64,000 nt of DNA. Source: Casuarina equisetifolia (Eukaryota > Streptophyta > Magnoliopsida > Fagales > Casuarinaceae). The notes below the pieces were generated by a model. The model had not been told where the DNA came from. It searched no databases and saw only the letters and a list, made by a program, of their open reading frames with translations. A program made the translations under genes and the position numbers. The DNA is taken from positions 16,247,274 through 16,311,273 of the forward strand of contig CM052361.1 of NCBI GenBank assembly GCA_028551475.1, read 5' to 3'. This document shows, piece after piece, positions 49,201 through 60,400 of the stretch. Position 1 is the first letter of the stretch, and the number at the start of each line of letters is the position of its first letter.

Positions 49201-52200
49201 AGTCACAAACACATAAAAATTCTATTAAAAAAATCAATTTAAATTTGATGAACCAGGCACCTTTGCCAAGGAATAAAGCATCAGTACTTCTCAAATTTTG
49301 CCCTTCATTTTCCCTATTTATTACTTTGTGTTGTCTTTCAGGTTAGCCAAATACCCATGTACTTGACATCAACTTGTAGGCTGCCAGTTTTGAAACTAGA
49401 TGAAAGGAAGTAGCAAATTATGGCATAGTAATGGTTCCTGAAAGAGAACCATGTAACCCTGTTCAAACAATAATAACAGCAGAAATTGTTTCGTAGTCAA
49501 GGATTCACAAAACAAATCCCACTAGTAGAAGTTGCTATCTTCCTCTGTAGGATTGTACATTGTTCAGAGCAAAGAAGTCCAAAAATTTATCCAAATTCCC
49601 AAACTGTAAATAGCCAATACTGCTTCAACCTTCAGCTTTCTCCTTGTCCTCACCTTGCATATTGCACACAAGCAAAAAGCAAGGTTGTTTCTCAACAGCT
49701 GACCAAGGTTTTGGGGCAAGCTACTTTGCTGCCAAAAGATATCATTGCCAAGCATTGCATCAAGTCATCAAACAAAATTACTAGGAAGTTCAGTCTGCCA
49801 ACACTGAGAACGATGTTGGAGATTGATTATGTTTGAACTCCACTGTGTTTTTCTTAATCAGGTTCTTACTCATCTTAACACACAAATGTTATATACCCTC
49901 AATTGCCAAATAAAGCAGTGAGTAACAGCAAAACACAGCCTGGTTGAAACTCAATTAAAATTCACTTCCCAGGAACATAGATGCACCCCACAGATACATC
50001 TCCAAATCGGACTATTCATCATCAATACCAGGATCCCCACAATCCCATATCCAGTGAGTACCACAATGCATGAAGTAAATAGAATCTGAATTTTGGCCGT
50101 AGTTCTGTCACTATATATCAGCTCAATAACAAACTTTCCATTTTCCTTCTTCCCATTACTATCTATTTCTCCTCCCCTTTTCATGCTCTCGCCTATAGAA
50201 CTAGGTTCTCAACCATCATCATAATAGGATCTCTAAAGGAGACATTTAGTCTCCAAGAATGAATAGAATATCTTAAAGAAGCTTGTTTTGTAAGTGTCCC
50301 AGCAAAGGAAGGATATGTATTAACAGACATTAAGGCACATGTGAACATCCTACCTTTGTTAATCCATCTATGCTCAAAGATGACATGACATAGAACAACT
50401 ATGCTACCAAAAAAATGTTCTTGACATCAAGTTACAAAGACCTAAATTCTTTAAGACAATCTCATACTACAGCAATATTCTTCAAATTTTTATATAAGAA
50501 CCCAGAAGGGGTAGAAACAAAAAGGAATTGACCTCACAAAATACTTTTAGGCTTCCCACAAGTCAAGATTCTATCTAGCAATATCATCATCAAACTCAAT
50601 TCGGATTGAATAATGCTCAAAATTTGAGAACATTCTCCAAAGAGCATATGGCTGGGACCTTTGGAAAAACTAAAATTTAGTCCAATAACCTTAATTCTAT
50701 TGAAATTGTTTGGGTCACAATTTCAAGAGACAATACTTTATCTACCAGAATCATCATCATACTGAACCTGTCACACTAATGCTTAAAACTTGATAATCAT
50801 TTTCTAAAAGCAAGCAATGCAGACATTGCGGAGCCCAGAAGCTTGCTTGGTAACCTTAATTCTTCTGAATTGTCTCAGTCACAATGCAGAAAAATAATAT
50901 GGACATCTCTGTTTTACCACAAAATAACTAGTTGATGTTAAAATTAGAACATCCCTAAAGCCACTGAAAAAAACTAATACATGTGCAATATAATCCAAAG
51001 GACTAGTCAAAGTTACCCTTCAAATTTGTTGAATTATTCATAAGACTGGTTTAATCTGGAAAAAAACTAAAAGCTACTCTGCTAACCTTATTCTTTTGGG
51101 ATTATTTGCATCATGGTCCATTTTAGGCTTCCCAGGAGTCACGCTATCTATCAACATAACATAATCCTCTATTTTGTATTTACTAATACTAGAAATTGAT
51201 AATATTTTCCAAATAGCTTGTCTTATAACCTTGATCCTCTTGGGATTGTTTGCATCACAATGGCATTATAATGCAGAAAGATACAAGACATTTATGTTAT
51301 ACGCACAAAGATACAATTTCTGAAACCTACTAACAGATGCTAGCCACATCCATGCTACCATGCTATAACCCAAAAGAATTACCCAAAGGTACAATTGAAG
51401 CTCTCCAAAAGTCACTTACATGCAATTAATGTTGACTTAGTAGCCGTAATGCTTTCATAATCCATACACTATGTAGAAAATTCAACTGAAATCCTTCATA
51501 ATTTAGGGTATGACAGCTTTCGAGCTAACATTTGACCATTTCAAAGATGAACTAATGGACATAGTCACAAAAGCCAAAGTCCCCAAACCAAACCCTTCAA
51601 TGGCAACCTAGGAGACAAAGAGTTAGGAAGTTTTGTCCAGTTAGAATAAGGTTTCTTGTGAACTAGGTAATAACAAGTTGACTACAATTAGCATACATCT
51701 TATAAGGGATATTAACTAATGTAAAACTAATATGGAAGATTTTAAAACAATAATTGTCCTACTTTGCCTTATAGGTGAAGGTGCCCTCCTCTCTCTTAAC
51801 ACCAAATTTTTAAGAAAGGAAGTGAGTCATTTTAACTTGGTATTAGAACACACGTTCATATGCAATATCCCATCACTAGTTACGATCACTCACAGATTAA
51901 GTTCATGTGATGACAAGGGGGGCAAGTTGAAACACCTAATAGCTCATCCTCAATAATGAACTAAGTTGATGTGATCTCCCCATATTCAAAATGATGTCGT
52001 GTGTTGTGAAACACCTCATTGCTCATAATCGTCACTTTTATACAAGGTCCCCATATTTTCCCATACTTGGGATAAGATTAAATATTTAAAGTATAGTCAT
52101 CCCACATTACCAATATCTTGGCCTAGTATCTCCTTATAGTGTGTTCTCCTTTTTAACAATTTGTGAAGGGAAGAAGTGAGGCTTTCTGAAAGGAAAAGAA

Positions 52201-52962
52201 TGATAGTGGTAGTTGAAAGAACTCATTCATGGAAAATCTTCAAATGGCTCCTAAATGCAATAAATTAGTCTAAAGCAACACGTAGAAGGATCCGAATACT
52301 CAACATAAATCACAAAGCCCAGGTGTTTTGCAAATTCAACTTTTGGACGAAAAAGCTCTGGCATGTTTACCATTTTGTAGTGGTCCGGCTTCTCGGTTTT
52401 CTTAGTGAAACTAGGAATCAGTCCCCATTTCATGCAATGAAGAACAACACCGTCAGCATCAGATCCGTCTTCTCGATAGACAACAGGCAGAGCATTTCCC
52501 GGTGAAACATTGTAGGAAGGGCGGTACCTAGGTATTCGACTTAGATTTCAATCAATACGAAAAAGCAGCTAAACTACGAAACCTTTTTCGCTTTCGAGCG
52601 AGACTGCAAGATAATAGAGTATACTTTTCCGAAGCTCAGAACATAGGTTTCAAAAGTTCAAAAGTAAAAAAACTTTAACGGTTCCTAAGGAACAGTGTGG
52701 TCCTGCTTCAGTTGAAACTCCAACTGCAAACTTTTCAATGGCTCTTTCTTTTTTCCCCTTTTTTTTGCGATCAAAAGGAAGAGAAATTTTTCAGCTCAGT
52801 ATCTGAAAAGAGGACGTTTGTCCCGAACGATCGAGAGAGAGGGAAAGAGACTGAAAGGGGGCTTTACCGGTCCATGTGAACAGTGCGGACACGGCCATCG
52901 CGACGATGGCAAGCCCCAGCAGTGTCCTCACCTCTGAGCGTGCAACGAGCCCTCCCACACAT
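43267..52962 (-). CDS. HMCES: HMCES-type SRAP-domain abasic-site processing protein
   Basis: Eight exons give 377 residues in frame: 52868-52962, 52371-52527, 48031-48116, 45648-45760, 45336-45401, 44566-44675, 44383-44448 and 43267-43707. SRAP proteins (human HMCES, bacterial YedK) form a covalent crosslink between Cys2 and abasic sites in single-stranded DNA, shielding forks. The key residues are present: Cys2 in MCGRARC, N86 and R88 in FNARSES, E116 in EGFYEWKK and H172 in LHDRMPVIM. The start was set at MCGR because Cys2 must become the N-terminus; an upstream in-frame ATG is ignored. The variable, acidic and Lys-rich tail ends in a canonical PIP box, QPTLFSYF (367-374), for binding PCNA. 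A second PIP-like SHPISKFF (239-246) follows the domain, then a tandem repeat around KRVKREEE (about 249-277). Intron 2 is about 3 kb, intron 1 is 340 nt, and the one between exons 2 and 3 is over 4 kb. Confidence 0.93.
46581..46698 (+). repeat. Dispersed repeat copy A (HMCES intron)
   Basis: This segment aligns with 62890-63019 in the same orientation. Shared blocks include TTGCTT(T)CATTTGATTTGC, the ATTTTAATGCC block, GGTTTAGCATCT/GGTTAGCATCT and AGGTCATTTAGTTT. It is probably a non-autonomous mobile repeat. Confidence 0.7.
48991..49375 (+). repeat. 208-bp-period direct duplication in the HMCES intron
   Basis: Two diverged copies, 48991-49174 and 49199-49375, share long blocks such as CAAATTTTGCCC(C/T)TCATTTT and GGTTAGCCAAATACCC. 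Each copy on the plus strand starts next to AGGTAAGT-like and ends near TTTCAGGTTAG, that is, donor- and acceptor-like sequences antisense to HMCES. Confidence 0.85.
50430..51290 (+). repeat. Degenerate tandem repeat array in the HMCES intron
   Basis: A block of the type AACCTTAATTCT-TTG-ATTGTTTG-CATCACAA recurs at 50687, 50852, 51084 and 51237. A linked block AGGCTTCCCA(C/G)(A/G)AGTCA occurs at 50549 and 51126. The units are 150-230 bases apart and strongly diverged, indicating an old, partly scrambled tandem array. Confidence 0.65.
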
Positions 52963-54491
52963 CTGATTCTCACAATCTTCTTCCTCGAATCGCCTCTCTA
53001 ATCTGCTCTCGCCGGTAGCTGAGTAAGAGCGGGAAATGTGATTGATTATTCTGCTGCGAAACAAACACTTGTCTACCGTCGGATCTCAACCGCCTTGATG
53101 TATTTATACCAAAAATTCTTACAAAATCCAGTTACAATTCTACCATCTTTTATTGTAATCATCGTCACTGGATCATTGCCCCCCTAAACACAAACAATGT
53201 ATAAACGTTTACCAACAAGAAGATTGAGAAACATGATGAGCCAGGAAAAGGTAAGGTGCACAGTGGATTTATCAAATAGATTGATTTACGGAGGAAGAGA
53301 ATAAATGAAAGTTTTGAGAAGAAAGTCCATATTGCAAAGAGGAGGTGGTTTGCATTTATCTTATCTTATCTTATCTTTCATGCATATGACTTTGCAGTTG
53401 ATATTTTGTATGTTATTACGTGTTAGATTAATATAGTTAAAAGTCCATGGCAAGATAAAGCTAAGTCAACAAGCAATCTAACGGTTGAGATTGAATCTAT
53501 CTTGGATGATTCTGCAGCATAATAAGATTTTTAAGGATTCTTTGACTTAAGAATTATAAGATTATTGTATTTGATGATGTTTTGGTACAGTCACAAATAT
53601 CTAACTTAATAGTGAGTAGGTACGGTCTAAATTTGACATCTTAGAATACGTGAATTATAATAATAAATAAATAAATAAATAAATAAAAATGATGTTTTGG
53701 TCTATAAATCTCAAATTTGTATACTGTTTGGTTGAAGAGACAAACTATATTTTGTGTAATCCCTCCACTAAAAGGTTTAATCCTTAGTCAATAAGAAGAG
53801 CATAGAAAGTACATGAAATGGATCCCCGACGTTTAGTGAAGCAAATCCATCAAGCATTCATCAGTGATAAAAAGAAGCAACATGCAAGAAATGATTTAAT
53901 ACTCATTTTTATGATGAAATTTTCGTCACTCCTGCTGCAATGGTTATTTCATTCTCTTTGTGCACTTATTTTAAAGAGGTTATGGGATGGAGTGCTCAAT
54001 AGTTTCTTAAACATCGGTAGGAATAAGTTGATCAAAAAGGCAGGAGAAAAATACAACTGAGAAGAATTTGAGCTTGAATGTTCTTAAGCAGTATAACCAT
54101 ATTATCACTGTGTTAAAAGTTATAACTTACAATTAGAAATCATATTTTGTTCTTTAATAATCTTTCGACATCATAAACCTATATTAGAAGTTTTAGGTGC
54201 TATAATTGGACTAAAAACTATAGTTGATAATTAAAATGCAGTCCTATTTATAAATAACCCCTCAATAGTATAGCCTGCAAATTTACTGGGAAACTTAATG
54301 CAACCAACACACTGGCTAATGAGCCGCGGGGACTCGGACGACAGATAATGCATTTTAGGTTGCGAAGACAAGAATCGTATGGTAATAATCCTTTTTGGCT
54401 TTACTGAATCCCAAAGTATCGAAGTTGTTACGGAAAACTGCAATCGAGAGGATCTCAGGAACGGAGTACCTAGCGAGCGGGGACGATCCTG
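52963..54491. promoter_or_regulatory. Divergent intergenic region between HMCES and gene 5
   Basis: About 1.5 kb separates two divergently transcribed genes, so both promoters must lie here. The first ~100 bases are the HMCES leader and the last ~100, which are GC-rich, the leader of gene 5. The middle is AT-rich, with TTATC repeats at about 53356-53377 and an AATA/AAAT repeat at 53663-53689. An 80-codon frame at 53818-54060 resembles nothing known. Confidence 0.5.
53663..53689 (+). repeat. (AAAT)n microsatellite
   Basis: About six perfect tetranucleotide units in the intergenic region between HMCES and gene 5. This is a simple repeat with no other feature attached. Confidence 0.85.
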
Positions 54492-57400
54492 ATGCTTTCT
54501 CTCCCTAAACGAGTAGAGGCCACGGCGCGGTGCCTGAGCTCCGCAAGCCAGCATCTGCGGTGCGTCCGGACCGAGGCCGGTGCGTCTTCCGGGAGGCGGA
54601 GGCCTAAGTCGCCGGCGGTGGGGGAAAAGGAGGGGGGAAAGTCGGAGTGGTGGGTGGTGGACGGCGAGATGCATGAGATAGGGGATCACGTGCCTCTTCG
54701 TGAGCGGTTTGTGATACCGAGGGACAACATCCCCAACAAACGCCGCAAGCAGCTGCGCGAGCAGTTTATGCGCCGCACTCGCCTCGTCCTCAAGGAATCG
54801 GTGAGACTCCTAAACTTCCTCTCATTTTTAAGGTGTACCTGCTTTCATCCGTTTTCTGAGTTATTGTTCTGTAAAGGAGCACGAGCCTTGGTGCAAGAAG
54901 TACATGGAATTGTATCAGGAGCTTAGAGAAAACTGGGAGAGGCTCCACTGGGACGAAGGGTACTCAAAGAGGCTTGCACTAGATCATGCTAACTACGACT
55001 CTGCTGAAGAGGATGACCACGACTTTTCCCCGCACAGGTTTATCTTTTCTCCTTTTACGGCTGAGTTATAAAAAAAAATAAAAAAAATAAAAATTTGTCC
55101 GTCTGCTGAACGGAATATGTAATTGAATATCTACTACGCTTTCTACCATGATTTGGCACAATCTACTTCACTGATTGATGAGTCTATTTTGTGCCCTGTA
55201 AACCTCCGTTGTTTATTTCTTTTTTCTAATGTTTTCATATAAGGCCCCTCTTCTCTTCACTTGGTGCCTGTACTGTTGCGGATGGACACTTAATTTCACC
55301 TTCTCTTGATTGTATTTCAGGAGCAGGTGGTCTGCTGCTGAGCCAGTGAAGGTATGGGTTTGCTTTGACTTCTATATGCCATCTTGTTTGCTTCGAAAGT
55401 AACAAAAAAATTATGTAAATGGGGGAGTGTCAGAGCAGCAGAAATGGGAATGAGTTGAATGAGTTGAATGAGTTGAATTCATTAAACGGCTTGCTTATTT
55501 GAAATTTATGGGATTAACAAACTTGGGATTTGGTTACTCAGATTATACTTGAAAGCGTGTTCAGATTCTAGGATGATTATGGCTTGTCTAGCCATCTAGG
55601 CAGTGTGTCTTGGAGGATAGACCTCCTTTACGGCAGCATCAAGAATACTTGACTTCCTCTTCATTCTTGATAGTCAAATGAAAATTGTGTGGGAATGAAG
55701 GGCAGAGAAGCTGATACCATAAAGTTCTAGTTATTAGCATGTTTGTGACCTCAGTATTAATTTGGTGTTCCAGCTGAATTATAGAAAAAGCTCTGAGGTG
55801 ATTCCAACCCTTCTTTGTAATTGCTAGAAACTTTGATCATGTCCTATGGTGCCTCTATTACAAGCACGTTTAAGTAAAACTTATGTTTTTTAAACAAGAG
55901 TCCATCGGCGACTGCTTGGAAAAGAAAAGAAGTCCCTTCTGCTGTAAGAAACCTGGAAAACTCTTGGTAAAGTATTTTGAGCTGGAAAGGCTAACCCTCG
56001 TGCTTGGTTTGGCTGTGAGTCTGGTAGATATGGTTCCTAAAGATGCTTGATTTCAACTCATACCTTTTTTGGCTGGAAGTTTATTCCAATATAAAAACTT
56101 CCTAGAAATGCTTTATTGCCGAATTACAGAATCTTGTCTGAGGTGAGTCCTTCCTCCTTGAAACTGGGAGCCATTCATGGAAGCAAGATTGTTTGATATT
56201 GTTTGCGCAAAATAAGTGCCAAAGAAGTCCAATGAGTGTAAGAGAATCCCGAAATGCGTTTGGGACACATTTGAAATTTATTTTGGGAGGAAGGTCATAT
56301 TATTTTGTGGTTTGAAGGATCAACTTGGACAAAGCATGAAATTTGCAGTACCATTCCTAACATTACAAAATAATTTGCCATGAACTGAAGGACTCAATTA
56401 TGTGTCAGGCACTCTTGTGAATGTTGTAATGCTGTTCTATGCGCATAAAAATTGCATTGTCCTTATGGCTGGTTGATAGTTTAGCTCCAGAAAAAATGAC
56501 AGTCAAACTCTCAAGACTTGATGACAATTGCTATGTTATTTACGAGATATCTTCTAGCAATCACATAAAAATTGCACTGGCCTTATGGCTGGTTGACAGT
56601 TTAGCTCCAGAAAAAATTACAGTCAAACTCTCAATACTGATGACAATTGCTATGTTATTTGCGAGATATCTTCTAGCAGTGACATCATAGCATCAAATAA
56701 GCGAGCAAAAGTAACCATACATGGATTTTTGGATATTCAAGTTCTGGATCTGTAAAGATTTAGCTATGATACCCACTTTCTATGTTGTACTTATGAATTA
56801 CTTTTAGTTGTTTATGGCATAAAACACATCTTTCCTAGTCCTAAAAATGTTTGTATTTTTTATATGTGGAGATGAAATGTACAGACCTCTGTGATTGGGT
56901 TGATACCAATAGGCTGATGGGTATGGTTATCTTTCTTTTTGGTTTACTGCAGTGGATATTTGAGATGGCAGATACAGCATGCTTTTTAGCCATCTAATTA
57001 TTTGTAAAAAATGAATTATGGTGTTCCATTTTGAGAGCATGCAAATTTCTTAAAAGAGTATTTTTGGCTACTGGCTGTGCCATTCTTGCTTTCAGGGAGG
57101 TGTTGAAGGTTCTTCACATGAGAAATAAGATTCACCGAACTATTTGCATGATTGAGATTCTGTATTTTCTCTCTACTAAAGTTCATTTCCAAAAAGAATT
57201 CTCGTATAAAAGATAAAAAAATTACAGAGAAACAAATTAGTTAGAAAGCAAGAGAGCAAGACAGAGCATTTGATATTTTTTCTTTTGTAGTTCATACTGC
57301 TTGGTGAAGGAGCAAAGTACAGGGGGAGGGAACCGTCTGTAAAGGAATAAAATTCACCGAACTATTTGCTTGATTGAGATTCAGTATTTTCTCCCTATTA

Positions 57401-60400
57401 AAGTTCATTTCTAAAAAGAATTCTCTTATATAAAAAAAAATTACTAAGAAACAAACTAGTTAGAGAGCAAGAAAGAGCATTTGATATTTTTTATTGGGTA
57501 GTTCATACTGCTTGGTGAAGAAGCAAGTACAAGGGGAGAGAACCGTTTGTAAAGGAATTTTATTTTTCTCTAAGTGAAAATCTTGAAAGACACATAATGG
57601 CAAATCACACCTGGCTGTGTGTGTTTTATGCATTCTCTCTTTTACTATGCTGGTTCTAGTGCGTTAACAGGGATATCAGCAAGAAAAGAAGTAATGAGGG
57701 AGATTTGCATGTTTGAAGAAGTATAGAGGTGGACATTTTGCATGGTTTATATGATCTAATTACATTTTTCCTATTACTAGGCTGTAGTTTAAGGCATCAT
57801 TGAGGCTACTCCATTTTTTTCTCATCCTTCCTCTAGTGAGGCTTTTTTTTTTCCCTTTTTTTTTTAAAGAAAGAAAATTATTCTTGAGACTGAAAACTTG
57901 AATTTTGCAATTAGATGCAATTAGTTGAGAAGGGTTTATATTTGTTAGCAACTTACACCATCTGTAATTAGTTGAGAAGAATTTGTATTCCTTAGCGACT
58001 TACATCATCTGTGGTTATCTATCTCCATCATTGGTGTTTGACATCTCTATTGAGGCTCTTCTGGGTTATGGAGCCAGTTATTGTAGAACAAATATAACTC
58101 CCGTCACAACCCCAGGGACTCTTAGAACAGCATTTGGTCTGGAGCTCTTCCATGTGCTTTGTGGTTTGGTTGGTTAATACTGCAACTAGCAACTTAGCCT
58201 ATGGGGTTGGTTTAGGTTGTTGGCGGAATTCATGGGGCACTTGCTACAGGTACCATTTAGTGATGCCTATTTGTAGAGGCTGAAGACCAATCCTAATGGT
58301 CGGTGCTCTGGTCCCAGTCTCCATCATATCTTTCGTAGATTTAAGGGGAGAATAGTTCAAAATAGAGGGAAAAATCTATCTCTAACATGTCATTTTGGTG
58401 CTGTTTCTGTTTTCAGTATACTATGAGAATTCAATATCTTTTTTCCGTCTTTTTTGCTCTTTATATATGTGTGTGTGTGTGTGTGTGTGTATAGTATTAT
58501 ATCCTTTAATCTACTTGCCAATGACATTACAACACGAAATAAATGCAGGACCTGGGTTCCAAGAGGATCATGCGAGGAGATAATTGGGAAAGGGTCAACC
58601 AAATTCGGGATAAGTTTGAATACGACAGGGAGAAGAGAATGAGGGAAAAAGGTACACTCAGTGTGCTTGAGCTATTATTTCTTGTTCTCATTCTTAGTCA
58701 ACAAAACCATTGCTATAGTTGAAAACAATATTCTTAAGAGCAGCTTGAGCTGAACTTCTTTGTCAACTTTCTAACTTAAAAGTCATTCCAAGCTCAATCT
58801 CAGTCTTCAGCTTGCTGGCTGAATTACACTTTTTCTCAAATACCTTCATCATGGGTGAGTTTGGAAAATTTCCTTTCTTGCAACTGAATTTAACTTTAGC
58901 CCTGTAACTTGTTGGTAGAAACTTTCCACTTACCATCATATATTTTCTAGCTGTTCCTGAAATTAACTTCTAAGCACAGGCCGTGTAAAGTCTAAGACTC
59001 CAAAAACATTGGTGAGATAATTAGATGGAACCCCTGATTTAAGCATTTGTTGTATAGCATCCTAGTATGTTACAAATATCTAGAGAAGAATGAAAACAAA
59101 GAACCACATATCAAAAATATTTGAGTGCTTGTGTTGTTTCGTCTCCATTAAGGTACAAGATTACACTCAAGGAAAATGGAGCAATAACAGAGAATTGGTA
59201 GCATTTTTTTTTAAAATTTAATTTTTTAAATATAGTCCTACATTTAGACCTTTTCTTGGGGATTGGCAGAGCAGAATATTAGTTTTTTTTTTTTTTTTCA
59301 TGTGATGACATAATGTCACAACCAAATATGCATTTAGAGGATCTTTCTTGAGATTATAATGAGCTAAGGCCTAACCCAAAATTGATTATTCAATTGGTGT
59401 AAAATACAGTAATTCTCCTTAACTAATATCTCATTCTTAAATACATTCTGAAGCATTAACTCTTTATAACTCACCAAAAATTGAAATCGAACACATGAAG
59501 TAGGTTTTAGCCCTTTAAGTGAATGTTTTACACTTGGTTTGAGATCATGAAGTGACCATATTGCTGTTAGGGTGATTATGGACAGAGACATGAAATACAC
59601 TTCACTATATGTAAAGTGAATTATCACTACTAGTTTTAGACTTCTAATGACTCAAAAGGCATTAAAAAATTTCCCTTGACTTCATATTAAAAAATCTGAA
59701 AAGACATGCATGCACAGTGTCATGAGCTGACAACATGAATCTCAATGACTCATGCGGGAAGTTAAATTACCAATTTTTTAATACCTGAATGCACAAGCAC
59801 TGGGGGAAACTTATAAACTGGTTCTTGGAGCTACAATACCAGCACAAAAAACTATAGGAAAGAATCTGAAAGATTCTCAGACTCCAAAGTATCAAAATTG
59901 CCAGAAAGTGGTGGTGTGTAGCTGCCAGTTTTGAAGGGAGTACGATGAATTGGAAAAGAGGATTTTAGGGACCTATAATTTCTTGAAGTTTACTGGCCAG
60001 ACCAGTCATATCTCATGAGGAAATTTCTGTAGTGAGCAGAAGGGGGGGGGGGGGGGGGGTTGTGCTTGTTTTGATTGTTATTTTTTGTGTTTTGCGGCAT
60101 AAAGTGTCAGTGGTTTGGTGGCGGCGGTGCTTTTATTTTGTGTTTGGAGTTTAGTTCAATTGAAATATTTCTAGTTTTGAGTTTTGGGATGAGCAAATTA
60201 GTGCTGCTTTTCCCCTAATTTTGCAAGCAAATGCTTCATTTTGGCTTCCGTATCTTTTAAATCAAGGGATAAATAATCATTGCAAGGGTTTAGACACATG
60301 AATTACTATATTTTCAGTTCATAATGATAGTGAATTTGATTTAGGGGACTAATCAAAGTTAATGTTTTGATGTGGGGTGAATATAAATAATTTAAAAGTG

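Noticed and set aside
49486-49836. 116-codon plus-strand frame in an HMCES intron
   Set aside because: Antisense to the gene, no known motif, and of a length expected by chance in a 4-kb intron.
52963-53064. N-terminal extension of HMCES from an upstream in-frame ATG
   Set aside because: SRAP proteins need Cys2 exposed at the N-terminus after Met removal, so the MCGR start at 52962 is the right one.
53818-54060. 80-codon frame between HMCES and gene 5
   Set aside because: No similarity recognised and composition typical of intergenic DNA.
56444-57558. CRISPR-like array
   Set aside because: Only two copies of each unit, units directly adjacent with no spacers, and a plant nuclear intron context.
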